Below, piece by piece: positions 37,356 through 49,396 of a stretch of 64,000 bases of DNA. Source of the stretch: Roridomyces roridus (Eukaryota > Basidiomycota > Agaricomycetes > Agaricales > Mycenaceae); contig JARKIF010000018.1 of assembly GCA_029378245.1 (NCBI GenBank), positions 1,116,001 through 1,180,000 of the forward strand, read 5' to 3'. The first letter of the stretch is position 1; each line of letters begins with the position of its first letter. A program made the position numbers and the translations under genes. The notes under the pieces were generated by a model that was not told the DNA's origin, searched no databases, and was given only the letters and a program-made list of their open reading frames with translations.

Positions 37356-38181
37356 GTTCTTTGGGGCTATCATGGTGCTGCTACGAGCTGCGTGGTACGT
37401 CGCTGGCGATGCAACGGGGACCGCGGCGTTTGGGGCGGCGTATTCGGGTCTGGGTTCCTCGGATGTGCTGAGACGAGGCTGCTGTCATAGCCCGGCTACC
37501 CACGCGATGCGCTTCAGCGGAAGGTGGACGTATGGGCTGGGTGCTCGGGCGTGGTGCGATGGATTGCTCAGTGTCGCGTGGTGGGCTGGATGGATGTATG
37601 AGGCGGACTAGGGCCCAGACTCCTTACTGTTGCGCACTTTCGGCTGCAGTAGATACCACGACGTACCGAAAGCAGCTGTTTATGATCACTGCTGGCTGCA
37701 GGCGCAGCTTTTGGCCTTCCTTTCGTGAAACTTAGGAGGCGAAGGCCTGTCACATGGTCACATGTGTCACACCACACCTCGATTCTCCATGAGTCCATCT
37801 CCACGAGATGGTGGATCGTCCTCTCGCCGCTCTTTCTACTCGCAAGGATTTTCCTTTCTTACTTCAGTGGTCAAGAGTTCTGTCATCGTCGGGGCAGTGT
37901 ATCAATAACGAAATATGATTAGTTTCCAGTTGGGTTGTACATGCATGAAGGTTTCAACAAAACAAGGCGAAAGCAAAGCACAGAAAACATGTGGACAGAC
38001 AATTTGCATGAATGCTATCGGTCCTCGGACATGTTAGGCAAATGTTAGGAACATGTTACATGCTCTCTCGTGAACGGTTTCCTTTCAGACAAAACGGTTG
38101 GAATTCAACGGGTTCAAAATCATACAAAATCGGAGTTATCTGACCCCCCATACAACGTGAGCCGCACACAACATACATACA
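37356..38181. other. Intergenic region with inverted repeat to 12.2 kb
   Basis: No gene is evident. The 37,990-38,080 stretch is the inverted copy of 12,245-12,330 and marks the outer limit of the membrane-protein duplication. Confidence 0.4.
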
Positions 38182-38946
38182 CTAAACCGCGGCGTCAACC
38201 GCATCCCCCGCGTGCGTGAAGGTCGTTTCATTCTTGCAATTGTCCACCGAGGCTTCATCAATATCCAATACAGTGCTCTTCATGTGGAAGATCTCGATCC
38301 CGTGTTCAGGTCGGCCGCTCGAGAGAGAGGCTCGTGGGTTTCTGCCGGGGCCGGGAGCGGCGATGAATGCGGAGTGCGTGCCGCTGCTGAATTCCGTCCC
38401 GCCACGGGCCTTGAACCCAAATTTGGTGTGCCGCCAGACGCGCGAGGCCATGACGTTGGAGAGCATCACGTTGCCCGCACTATATTGACGGAGGTCAAAT
38501 CCATCTTTCCGAGGGGAAGTAAGGGAACTGACGTGAACATGGTGCGATAGGTGACTTGGACGTCAGAGTTGTAGAACATGATCAGGGTGAGGAGGTTGCA
38601 CGCGACGGTCACCCTGCGGAGGAATGTTTTGCGCTAATAATTCACGAAGAGCAATGGTACAACGTACAGATAATAAACCTGACCATCGTGCAACAATGCC
38701 CTGGAGAACCGCGGGAGCTTCGATCCGGTGAAGAAGGACACCACTCCCTTCATGTCAAGGTGGCTTTCCCTCGTAACGGTAGTCGTATGTGAGTTCTGGA
38801 ACAACCGCCACGAGATTGCGAGGAAGATGATTGTATCATGCGCCACGGGCGTAACCCCCGCCGCGCCCATATACGGCTTGGAGCTCGCGTTGACGCAATA
38901 CTTGAGCGGGCCAAGGTTTGTGCCTTTGTCAGCGATAGGGACGCCA
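38182..38946 (-). pseudogene. 5'-truncated inverted copy of the DUF6533-like gene
   Basis: It matches the second half of the 10.8-12.1 kb gene from VPIADKG-NLGPLKYC through the SNVMASRVWRHTKFGFKARG block to the stop at 38182. Splice sites are kept (for example the ATATAG acceptor that restores GNVMLSN). Homology ends abruptly at about 38,946, next to the transposase-like gene, and the start and first four membrane segments are missing. It is unlikely to make protein. Confidence 0.7.
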
Positions 38947-39256
38947 ATTCGAAGGTGAATACATCTTACTCTTGCTCTTACCCACTCACTAAGCTGTATT
39001 AGCCCTCGCCGCTCCCCCAGCTCCACGTTCTCCGGGCCCGAAAGGTAGTCTTCCATTTAAATTCGTCCCATGTCAATTCTAATTTCGCGTCAAAGCTATT
39101 CAGCTCCCGCCTCGGTTACGGGTACGGATGACGAACCAATTAGTGACCTTGATTCGTGAGTGCATTCCCTGTGAATCAGCACATTTGTTACATCTTCTTC
39201 AGCCGTAGTATGTACGACCGAGAATACGAGTCCGTGCCCAGGTATGAGCAGTGATT

Positions 39257-39478
39257 CTAATTTCGCGTGAAGCCTGAACTGACTCGCGTAGATCTACCAG
39301 CCCCTCTCTTTACCCAATGTCCGATTCCGAGTCTTAAAAATTTATTTTTAAGCTCGGCTTTATCGGCCGTTTTCCCGCGAGAATGGGGTCGCACTTTTTC
39401 GATGACGTCAGCGTCGGTGGTGGGATCACTTCCATTCAAGGTAATTTTACGATCATTTTGTCTCCTTTTGGCAGGCAC
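39257..39478 (-). other. Possible short charged open frame
   Basis: A 73-codon frame rich in Lys/Arg (opening MPAKRRQNDRK) that reads like protein, antisense to the possible first exons of the transposase-like gene. Plus-strand exons 39070-39155 and 39203-39241 can also be drawn here with good splice sites, but they run into TAA at 39335. Neither reading is secure. Confidence 0.2.
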
Positions 39479-39911
39479 ATTGTCATTGACCGTTACACAT
39501 TGAACACTAATCTTATCATCTTACCCGCCGGCCTAGGTCAAAGGTTACAATCTCCACCGGCGCGGGGAAGCAGAATGGATTCAGTCGGCACGCCGCGCTT
39601 TCCTGCGAACGCGATCTCCCCCAACTAACCACTGGCATTGGGCAAGCCCACTCTGATGGCCTCCTTGCTGGTCTGCCGCGATGCCCACGCAGCGCGCTGT
39701 CGTCTCCGCGGTTGCCGGTGATCCTACGTCCAGACCACTTTCGGTACTTTAAAATTCCGACATGTCTAATTGATCTTCCACTTCACTTGTCAGGATCAGC
39801 TTCAACTTCACTTCAACTTCTGTGTACAACCCAAGTACTTGCACAATTTGGCATCTAAAATACAAAGAGTTCATCTCAATCCAGATTTCACAACCCCAGA
39901 CTCGGATTGCC

Positions 39912-42900
39912 ATGCAACAGCAATGGCCCTCAAAAGCAGGTACCGAGGACTCCCAGGCACAGGTCGAGCTTGGCAAAACCTTCGTCTGTTTGGGCATCGA
40001 GCTTGAGTTTCCGCCGGGCCAGACACACCACACAAGCTATCCGTTTGGCCTTCATGCAAAGTATGACTTACCGTGGAACTACGTGACAGACGGCGGTCGT
40101 TTTTGCATCTACTCCACTTCTTGTCTCGATCAGGTCGACACTGCGGGGGCGCTCTGTGAATCGTGTCGTGATCTCGATACAAAGAACCAGGTCCTCTACG
40201 ACATCCGGGGCCGCATCGAGCTTGGGGTCAACGACAATTCCCCTCACATATTCCTCCCCATCGGCGGCCTCATTCAAAAGCTCCTGAAGAAGGATGAGCA
40301 GCTGCGTGCCCTGCGACTTACCAAACTCAACGACACGCGCCGACTAGCCGTAACGATCACCGAGCTCTCCCTCCACAAGCAACTCATGATGGGAATCGCT
40401 CACCATGACACTCCCCGTGTTTCTGCCCTAATCCGCGCTGGGCTGAACAACGGAGAGTCGATCCGCGCAATGCTTGAACGCTTTCATCGCGCGGCAACCG
40501 ACGTCTTCCGAGAGGGCCCGAGGTATCGCGCGAAAGGCTTCACGGAAATCGACTACAAGGTCGGACTATGCGCGCTCCGTATGGGAGGGGGGCGGCTTGC
40601 CGATTTTCTTCACCGCGCGCTGGGCCTACCGGGTCTTTCTTCTCTCCGTACCCACACCATCCTCCCCCATCTCCGCGTATCTCACGGTGTACCTGAGGCT
40701 GCCGAGATAGTCCATAATATTGATGGGTATCGCGCTGGTCAAACAACGCCCACTGGCCCGACACGGATTATTCATATATCTGTGTTTGCTGACGAGGTCA
40801 AGGTTGATCCTCGTCCGCGCTGGGATCCGGATACAAACATGATTGTGGGGCTCGGTCGTGAGGATTGCGGTGGTGTGTCCTTGGAGTACTGTACGATCAA
40901 GGATGCCGAAGTCCTAGCCGAGGCAATAGATCGCGGTGAAGTTCACATTGCGACCGAGGTGCGTGTTTTATGTGGATTCGAACATCTGTACTGATACTTG
41001 TACCAGGCAACTGTCGTCGCAACGGGGGTGTACTCTCGCGACCCTCGTGAATCCAATGCTCTTCCCATCTGCATTTCAGGGACCTGCAAGCATGAGACGA
41101 GCGAGCAGCACGCCGATTTCTTGCGCACTGTTTATGATGCAATTGAATCGCGCAAGAACCACGGCTCAGTCATCTACCGGACGATCAGTTTTGCGTCCGA
41201 CGGCGAATCGAAACGAGGAAAAGCTCTCAGCCTGGCGTTCATGCAATCACATCTTGCGTCGTCATCCCCGATCTATCCATTGCTCAACCCCCTGCAACTC
41301 ATGAACCGACGAGTGGGCCCCGACGACATTACGATCTCCAAGGACCCTCGTCATGTTATCAAAAATGTCCGCACTCTTGTCATGCGCCGCAAGGGTTTCA
41401 CGATCAAAGGCTTCACTATCACTCCTTCCATTATTCAACATCACCTCCGCAGTGCGGGCCACAGCCAGACCCACATCAATACCTTGATGAATCCCAACGA
41501 TAAACAGCATGTTCCGCTTGCGTACGACCTTCTACGGCTCATCTGGCAGCTACCAGAGGCCGATGCAGAGGCCGATCCGCCGCTACCTCCGACGTTCATT
41601 CCGGCGCGGAAGGCACTACGCAAATTCGGCCAATTCGCATATCATCTGCTCATGCCGTTCATTCATCTCACACTGTCCCTCCATGAGCAGCTCACACACT
41701 TGAGCACGGCGGCGCACCTTCTTTTCGTCATGTTCTCCGTTGATGGCACAAAGACGGCCTTCATGGCGAATCAAACGTTCGTCAATATCATGCTCATGAT
41801 GAAGGACATCTATTACTCGGTCGCAAAAGTCAAGATCAACAATCCGGACGGCGAATTCTTCATCATTCAAGTCGGCACAAATCGGCTCGAGACATTTTTT
41901 GGAATCAGTCGCACCTCCAGTGGCCCCGACACGAATTTCGACGTCTTGCAGTTGGGTAACCGCGCTTCAAATATAACTGAAGTCAACCTCATACTCAGCG
42001 AGCACCCGGAGTGGGATCGGGGTTCTCGGCGTCTTAAATTAGTAGGGGTGCTGAACGAGAATGGTGATAGCCCACGCGATGCCGACCACGTTTCTCCTGC
42101 GTCCTGGCTGGGAGACGTTCACGTCAAGGATGTTGTCCTTCTAACCTGCTGGCGATTGGGGCGCACCAAGGCCGAGGAAATCCTGCCTGTCGGCCGTGCT
42201 CTGTTGCGGCGTTGTACAGACTCTCCCGGGGTCGATATGCTTGCGCCGTTCGGGGCATTGTTGGTTGACTGTGATGATGCTGCTGAAGAATTCGAGGTGG
42301 ATCCTACTCTCCTGGGCCGCGCAAACCGGTTCTCAAGTTACTTGGACGAGGACGAGGCGGAACCCGACCCTCGTACTTCAGCTGCTCACGTGGACGACGA
42401 CGGGGAGGACCTCGACGATCTCCTCGGCGCCGAAGAGGATCTATACGTGGCGTCCCCTGGTCAGCTGCAGCCCACTCGCAAAAAGCATGCCTCCCACGTA
42501 CTTGTGGACGGCAAGCTCATGTCGAAGGCGCGCGTTCTCAAACAACTACTCAACCATCGCTCTGCTCGCACGTCCAGCGATCGCCTGAAACGCGTTGCTG
42601 GCATTCCAGCATTCTCGCACAACACCAACAGCGACTATATCAACTTCTCCGGTCCCACGGGCGCTCCTTCCCTTCGAATCGGCAACCCCATCGCCACCGT
42701 TGTCGAGTGCGAGGATCAGTTCTTCCTTGCAATCGCACAAGTCAGTGCAATCCTCGTTGGTGGAACGCCGACCAATGCAGTCCCCCTTGATTTCCTTTCG
42801 GATCGCAACCTGAAAGTATCGTACCAGGTATTTCGCCTCGTGCCTTCAAATGTTGAGGACAGTCCAGATGGTTTACACGACTGGAAATGGAGCACGGGTT

Positions 42901-45158
42901 GGGAGTCACGCAAAACTCATGCTGTGGCAGGGTCCCTCGTTCACCCGCTCGACCCTACCGTGTCCAATCGCGTCGCCGATAAGCCGACCTACCTCTTCTC
43001 GAGCACCGAGCTGATCATGTGTGGTGCCAGCCTCGAGTCTCAATTGTTGTCGGGGAACCAAGTTGGTCTTCCGGAGATTCGGCGCTCGGATACGTACCCG
43101 TACCGTCGCGATGGTGAGTCGCTCCTCTTGAATTTGGACCGAAAATTAATCGAATTGTAGGCAAGGCATGTTTTCTGATTGAGCTTGCCTCACCGGGCTT
43201 CGCCCGAGGCGAATTCACTCATGGTGACACTTACATGTGCAGCAAATGCGAGGTCGGTATTCCAACCAGCAGCGCGCAGCGCCTTCTAGAGCACAATGGC
43301 TCCCATATTTTGTTCGATGATACCGTGCTCACGGAGGATGAACCGTGCGGTCTCTGTCTCCGCCCTGCGCCGATCTGTGTCTTTCAATTATCCAAGAGTG
43401 AGGGCACAGCAGCGGCACGGCAGGTCGATTGGTCCCGATCAACTTGTCAAAACTTGGTCAAGTTCCAGATGGCGGCCGCTCGCAAGTATTCCGAAGGTTC
43501 CCCGTGCACCAATCATCTCATCGACTGCCCTCTCAGGTGTGGGCGTACGGTTTGGACTTACAATCTCATTTCACATCTCCGAGGCTCCGTCCATAACCTC
43601 AAATCGCTCGAGGTCATTGACTCTTTCTACAAGATGGCTGAGAACGAGCGGGAGGGAATGAAGAAGATCTGGGGGAAACGGCATCATCAACCCGAGCAGC
43701 GAAACATCAAGAGCAGATCCAAGAAACCCAAAATGCGGATTTCGGAGGCACATAGTTAAGGCTCCAACCTTTTCCGTTTGGAAACCGTTTCCCCCGAAAA
43801 AACGGTTTTTATTTCCGTTTTGTTTGCCCGGTTGGGGAAACAGTTTCACAAACGGTTTGGAAACGGTTTGTATCAGCACCAAGTCGGCAATCCTGTGGAG
43901 GCTCAGAACCAACCAAATCATTGCCACTCACCGTCTCCCAGCAGGCCTGCGCACCTTGATGAACCACTTTCTTCAATGTTGCAAAATTCAACCCACTCAC
44001 AAACTGTGGAATCGAATCCGGAGCTCTCGGCAGCTGCTTCGCCGGATTGATGTTAACCGACGAACCGCCAAATCAGGCTCATATGGGCGTCAGATCGGCC
44101 TTGGTGCCTCCAAGACTGGTTCTTTGAACACACCTACGTGCCATGAGCATCCTAGAGCCACTCTAGACGCTGTGAAAAGTCATTTGAAAATTAACCGTTC
44201 GGAAACGGTTTCAAACGGTTTGGAAACGGTTTCAAACGGTTTGGAAACGGTTTCTTTCCGTTTCCGTTTTGTTTTCCAAAAATCACAAACGGAAACAGAA
44301 CGGTTGGAGCCTTACACATAGTACAATCAACGCATTTCGGTGAGTATCGTATTGCGCCACTGGCATCTTTAACAACATTGGCTCAGATTCTCTGTGAAAT
44401 CCACCGTCCCGCCGAGTTCAAACGCAGGTGACGAGGAATCCGATGAGGCGGCTAATTCAGATGTTTTCCCCGTTCGACGCGCGACCCGCAAGATTGTTAT
44501 GGATTCAGACTCGGACGAGGTTGGATCCGAACACGAAAGGTATCATCAGCTTCTTGATTGGTGCTCCGCATTTTCTGACACTGGACAGGGTGGCGATGGA
44601 GGCTGACGACCCTGACGAGAGACTTTACTGGGACGAAGATGAAGTCGCCGCTCTAAGGCAGCAGGCAGAAGAAACTCGCAGCGCCGGCGAGTTCGAGACC
44701 GTCACGGACGTTCAAACTGATGCAGCTCAAGGGCAAGAAGACGGTAAGCTTGGCTCCTGAAACTCTATCTCTTGCTCACTATAAATATTTTGTTACATGC
44801 TAGATGAACCTGCTGGATTATCCGATCCCGTACCCGCCCAGAACAATGCCCCGCCTGAGGACTTGACCACTGGTGAGCCCGGAATGCTGCCTTCGGGGCG
44901 CCCCGACCGCAAGAAACGCAAGAAGCTCGAGTCACACGATTGTGAATGTGAGGCAGGACTTGTTACTCAGGCCGAACGCGAGAATGGCTCGGGGATTCAC
45001 TGTTCAAAAGACGGCTGCGAGACCGGCTGGGTAAGTTCCTCGCACCAGCGTACATCCCAATACTCACCTTCTAATAGTTCCATCGCTCCTGCATGGGGGT
45101 AGCGCTGGGTATCAAGTCCTGGACCTGCGAAAATTGTCGCCGAAACAAGTGGCGTTAG
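39912..45158 (+). mobile_element. Transposase-like gene of a large DNA element, split by a MITE
   Basis: A multi-exon gene of a type repeated in mushroom genomes. Exons are 39912-40958, 41007-43113, 43161-43756 (then a MITE) plus 44323-44339, 44387-44539, 44589-44743, 44804-45030 and 45078-45158, all phase-consistent once the MITE is skipped. KDPRHVIKNVRTLVMRRKG and, later, GTNRLETFFGISR resemble the D-x-x-H-x-x-KN-x-R and N-x-LE-x-FFG patterns of P-element/THAP9 transposases; this is an inference. Cys/His clusters follow (MCSKCEVG, CPLRCGRTVWTYNLISHLRGSVH), and the end has CXC and a PHD-like C-x2-C (FHRSCMG...WTCENC). Without excision the protein stops at TAA in the MITE. Outer element ends were not found. 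Confidence 0.6.
43749..44322. mobile_element. hAT-type MITE with 8-bp target duplication
   Basis: The element spans 43757-44314 (558 bp). Perfect 13-bp terminal inverted repeats (TAAGGCTCCAACC) are flanked by the 8-bp direct repeat CACATAGT (43749-43756 and 44315-44322). The inside of both ends carries repeated GGAAACGGTTT / AAACCGTTTCC motifs. There is no transposase. The 8-bp duplication is the hAT signature. Its first TAA ends the host reading frame. Confidence 0.93.
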
Positions 45159-45372
45159 TTAGCTTACGTAGTGATGCTTACTGTACCGGATATATGTCCT
45201 AAAATGGAATTTCCTTATGGGGAGGGGGGGAGGGTAGGCCGATCTTGCTGAAAAAAAAAATCGGGGTGATGTACTGAACTCTTATCTTTGATACCCCTTG
45301 GTCTTTCGAGAAATCCGCAAAACACTCTCAACAAATTTCTGCTATTGAAATTCTATGTACACGGGCGCAGCA

Positions 45373-46505
45373 TCAACTGTATGCAGGTGGGGGGACAAGG
45401 CGTCCCAATTTGTGCATCCGTGCTTCCACGTCCACGGTTGACTGTGTGCTGATAGACACCAGTGGGAGCGGTGTTGATCCTGATTGCGTCTCCAGCGACC
45501 TAAAGTGTGAGAGCTGGAATGGATCAATCCCATGCTGAGGTGCCACTGGTCGCACGATTCCGCTTTCCGTGTCAGGTCCTTGGGAAAATGACCCGCGACT
45601 CCGCCGGTGCCGGCTCCAAAGGACCACGCTTATGACACCGAAAAGTGCTATTCCACCAAGCACGATGCCAACGAGTGCCCCGGTGGTTAAAATTGATTTG
45701 CGGGAAGTCGAGGAAGACTGCGTTGGGCTGAGAATCTGATGTGAGAAGGAATCATGAATAGAGAGTCCAGAAGGATAGGCAACCTTTGAGTGGATGTCTG
45801 AGTTGTCGACGTCCTGAATGATTTTCCCGCGCACATTCAGTTGGATCAAGAAAAAAGATGGTAAGGGACGCACGATGTCGATGTCGCTGTCCCAGATGCC
45901 GACCCCGATATTCCAGACACCGAGCCCACCGCAGCATTCTGTTCGACCGTGACCTGCGCATAATCGAACAACGTGCTCTCTCCGTTCACCAGACTCGATT
46001 CCAGTAACCAGTTCACCACGTGTGACACATTCGCGCTGAGATTGGTGGCAGAGAAGAATAGGGAATTGTATACGTAGTCGGATGGTCCAGGCGCCGGGGC
46101 ATAATGGAAGCTGGTGACAGAGGGGTCCGGGTCACCCATTTGGAATGTCACGTTGGCAGCGTTGCTAGCTGGAACATCGATTCCATAAATGTAGACCGCA
46201 GTGCCTGCGAGCTCAGGATGAAGACATTCAATGTTAAAGACGGGTGAGATTTTCCGCGAACCTTGAAATGAAAAAGATCCCGAACGGAGACCCCCGTCGT
46301 GCCAAGTAGAATTATACACTTGGTCAGGATCTGGCTGAAGGAGGCAGAGGGTGGCAGGGCACCGGGCAGTGGATGTGATGGCGTGCCACGAGCCTACGAA
46401 TGTCCAATGGATGGCATCCGTGTCGTCAACAGTAAGGTTCGTAGGACCAGCGTACGCTTGGAATTGGAGGAGGCACAGAGAAAGGACCACCGAGGTGCGT
46501 AACAT
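45373..46505 (-). CDS. Single-pass membrane protein with signal peptide
   Basis: It starts at ATG 46505: a signal peptide (hydrophobic VVLSLCLLQFQAYAG, probable cleavage after AYA), then an extracellular domain of about 180 residues with several N-glycosylation sequons (NLT, NST, NVT, NLS, NVS). A Ser/Thr-rich stem follows, then one transmembrane helix (ALVGIVLGGIALFGVISVVLW) with a basic stop-transfer (RHRR) and a cytosolic tail of about 70 residues ending PPPAYS. An intron region lies at about 45,700-45,880; a 30-nt micro-exon (DVDNSDIHSK) is possible there. This layout is common in mushroom genomes and functionally uncharacterised. An upstream ATG (46541) exists but the paralogue at 50.9 kb supports 46505. 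Confidence 0.65.
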
Positions 46506-46541
46506 GGGGGGAAGCAGTGCGACTCGTGCGAGTATCTGCAT

Positions 46542-47760
46542 ACATATAGCTGATCATGACCTTCTTTGCCGAGGTTACGGAGCACTGTGGCCAGTGGGTG
46601 GTCGAAGTGGCCTTCTAATACACCCGCCGCCGGGTGACCCGCGACAGCCGCATCTGTCGTTCGGCCGACCAATTAGACCACAACATTACGACTTCTCGAG
46701 ATCTGTATGGGGCGTCTTTATCCTCTCCCGATTTCTGCGAGGGGGGAGGAGGATGCGGCGTTGTGGCCGGGTGGAAGGAATTTGAAGCAAGAAAGACGTT
46801 GGAGCTTCAGACTAGTGCTGCTGGCGATGGCGAAATGTTTCGCCAAGCCACGTTTCGCCAGGGTGGCGGTACCTGGCGAAATGACCGGGGTATATTTTGG
46901 TGGGTGGCGATTGGTGGCGAAACGAAATCTATGATTAGTACTTCCTTCTGCATACAGACCCAATTTTATCTTTGTTCTTTACGATTCAGTCCTTTTACAG
47001 CCCTAGTAACGGTATCCATAGCGGCGCGAGCGCCGTTCCCCTACTCTGAGATTTTTGGCTCCTCTGGAGCCGCAAGTGGGTCGGCACGACAATCATCTTG
47101 CAATCATCCATTGGAGTCACATTGTAGTTGAACCAAAGTTGAATGCTGATGATCAACTTTCAAGTGCCATTGATTGGAAGTAGAGGAGGAATTTCAAAAA
47201 ATCTTGCCACAAAATTCATTTGAATGAAGTGTTGGAATCAAGGTGTCCACTTCCTTGACTCGGGAATTGGCAGAAGACCCTCGCAAACGCGCAGGGGATT
47301 CATTCGTGTCTACAAGTATTAATACTGTACATGAACTGCTATCTACGGGGGCTCGGAAACAATCGGGAAGCAATAAGTCTAGAATAAGTAGGATGAAGGG
47401 GCAGGGGCAGGGGAATTATGAGGAGTAGAAAGTACCTGGATACCAGGGCCGCGTGCCTGTGAGCGTCGGACTCGATATTCCAACATGAAGGTTATTCAAA
47501 GTTCTTATTTCCCCCCAAAAAACTGGCTGCGAGGGCTCATGGAATTGCACGGACATGATACATATCACCGTGAGAGATTGCATTACAATTGAATGCTTAC
47601 TACTTCAAACAAATAAGAGTCAATTGATGGGATGTGTTTTGCAGGTCATCAGAAAATTCAGCCCCACAGAACCCTCCTCTTGACAGAGTAGGGGACAAGT
47701 AGGGGATCTACCATATATGGATGATCAGCACAGCTTAAGCACAGCACGCGAAATTTTCAT
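46542..47760. other. Repeat-rich intergenic DNA
   Basis: No gene is seen. TGGCGAAA / TTTCGCCA motifs cluster at 46,815-46,925 and recur at 49,190-49,230, on either side of the hAT-like remnants, so they may be ends of an old hAT element. From about 47,035 to 47,692 the DNA is bounded by CCCCTACTCTG and CAGAGTAGGGG, the same ends as a shorter repeat at 54.18-54.35 kb. Confidence 0.35.
47036..47692. repeat. Element bounded by CCCCTACTCTG inverted ends
   Basis: Inverted 11-bp ends CCCCTACTCTG...CAGAGTAGGGG bracket about 660 bp. The copy at about 54,178-54,345 (opposite orientation) shares the end-proximal GTCAAGAGGAGGGTTCTGTGGGGCTGAA block and, outside, a GGTGCTCGCACCG-like hairpin. Two copies with the same ends indicate a non-autonomous repeat family. 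No clear target duplication. Confidence 0.5.
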
Positions 47761-47768
47761 TGGATGCC

Positions 47769-49103
47769 ATGCCCCGCCAGCTCGACCCCTTTTACTCAAA
47801 CAACTTCCAATGGGTACGCGACAAGGAAGAAGGGGCAACCAAGCGCAAGATCTATTCCTGCGACCACTGTCATGAAGAATTGGAGCATCGTGACCATCGC
47901 CTCGCCAATCACATCGCTTCTGTGGAGAAGTGCCCAACCGCACCCGAGGATATACCAGAGTAGTGGGACTCGGCTACGAGTGGGACTCGGGTAATCTCGG
48001 CTAGTATGTCAACTCATTAGCGAGTCCCACTCGTGTACACGTAATGTAGCTGGCAATTGACCTGCCGAGGGCGGCATCATGATTGCTGCTAATTGTGCCG
48101 TCTGGTACTGGGGGAACTGCTTCCCCCAGACCCCCGCATATTTGCTCACGCACTCCTTTCGCTGGCGCGGCATTTTCGCTGCGCGGCCCTTTTTGCACTG
48201 CCTCTGCGCTAGTGCTTCTTTTTTCGCTGCGCTGCCTTATCGCTAGCGCGGCCTTTTTGCTGCGCTGCCTTTCCGCTGGCGCGGGGCCTTTTATGTCTTT
48301 TGTTACTCAACTTATTCCTGCGTGCAAGGCTTATTATTATTATTTTAATGGTCTGATACGCGGGGGAGACCCCCGTGGACCCCCCTTGACGCTCGCCGCT
48401 GGGCCCACTGCATGGTGCTCGCTCGCCGCGGGGCCCACTGCATGGTGCCGCTGCTTCGCCGGCTGATGGGATCGATCTTCACAATTTCGAGAAGTGACGA
48501 GATCCATGATCAAAATGTGATCGAGTGGGACTCGGGCATAGTCGGGCGCTCGGAACGGCAATTCCGAGAGCTAAGCGAGTCTCACTCCCACTATTCTGGT
48601 CATTCCTCACCGCACCCGCAACCGCGCGTACAGCCGCACACATACTGATGTCGTCGAAGAAGCCAGAGAAGCGCGCCGGTTCAGTCATCGACGACGAGCC
48701 CGAGGGAGGCTCATCCGCAGCCCCGCCCAAGCAGAAGCCGAAAATCACGAAGCAGCAGCAGCTTGATGGCTACGTTGATCGACCTCTGACACAGTTGCAG
48801 GAGGATACAGCCAACCTCAAGCTGCTGCACTTCTTCATCCACTCCAATACTGCATTCGTCCAAGCCAACAGCATCTTCCTCGTGGATTTTACCCAAGAGA
48901 TTCGTCCCTCCTTCAAGATTGCGCCTCGGAATGTGATGTCGACAACTTTACTGGACTCGGAGCACAGCCGTGTTCATCTGGAAATGGTCGACACGCTGCA
49001 GACTATGAAGCACAGTGCAACTCTCATTATTGACGGGTGGGAGGATGTACTGCGTCGCTCACTGTATGGCACGGCGGCTGACACTCTTCATGTAGCGAAT
49101 TGA
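47769..49103 (+). pseudogene. hAT-like transposase remnant (BED finger and N-terminal part)
   Basis: The first piece (47769-47963) encodes a BED-type zinc finger: YSCDHCHEEL then HRLANHIASVEKC. The second piece (ATG 48648 to TGA 49103) begins MSSKKPEKRAG and runs through KQQQLDGYVDRPL and a W-x-D segment (IIDGWEDVLRRSLYG), typical of the N-terminal part of hAT/DUF659 transposases. The catalytic core and hAT dimerisation domain are missing. A 629-bp element separates the two pieces. It is a dead transposon. Confidence 0.55.
47961..48593. mobile_element. TA-flanked miniature element inside the hAT remnant
   Basis: Element 47963-48591 (629 bp) is bounded by TA on both sides. Imperfect inverted ends read GTGGGACTCGGCTACGAG on the left and, reverse-complemented, GTGGGAGTGAGACTCGC on the right, with GAGTGGGACTCGGG motifs inside each end. 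The TA plus the first base of the element create the TAG that ends the BED-finger exon. TA duplications fit the Tc1/mariner superfamily. A solo right end is found at 9.43 kb. Confidence 0.55.
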
Positions 49104-49396
49104 GTGAAGTTCCAAGGACTTGCTTATTTCCCACGCTTCATGAACTGACGAGGAGGAGATGGAGTCGATCAGTCTGAAGTAGTGCGTATGGCGAAACGAT
49201 TTTCGGCGTGTTTCGCCATATCGCCATGTTCCGGCACGTCCCAAAAAGGCAATTTGATCCGGCGGCAGGCGGCGGCACGCACCGGCAGGGCTCAACGGAG
49301 CGAAAATTTTGCTTGTGACCCTGTGACATACGAAAATTTCCGTATAAAAAATCCCGTGTGACCCGTGACCATACGAATTGAACGCAATACTACAGT

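Noticed and set aside
37348..37611. 87-codon frame after the proline-rich gene
   Set aside because: The spliced model of the upstream gene ends at 37355 with a family-typical C-terminus; the remaining frame is 3' flank with an unusual Trp/Gly-rich composition.
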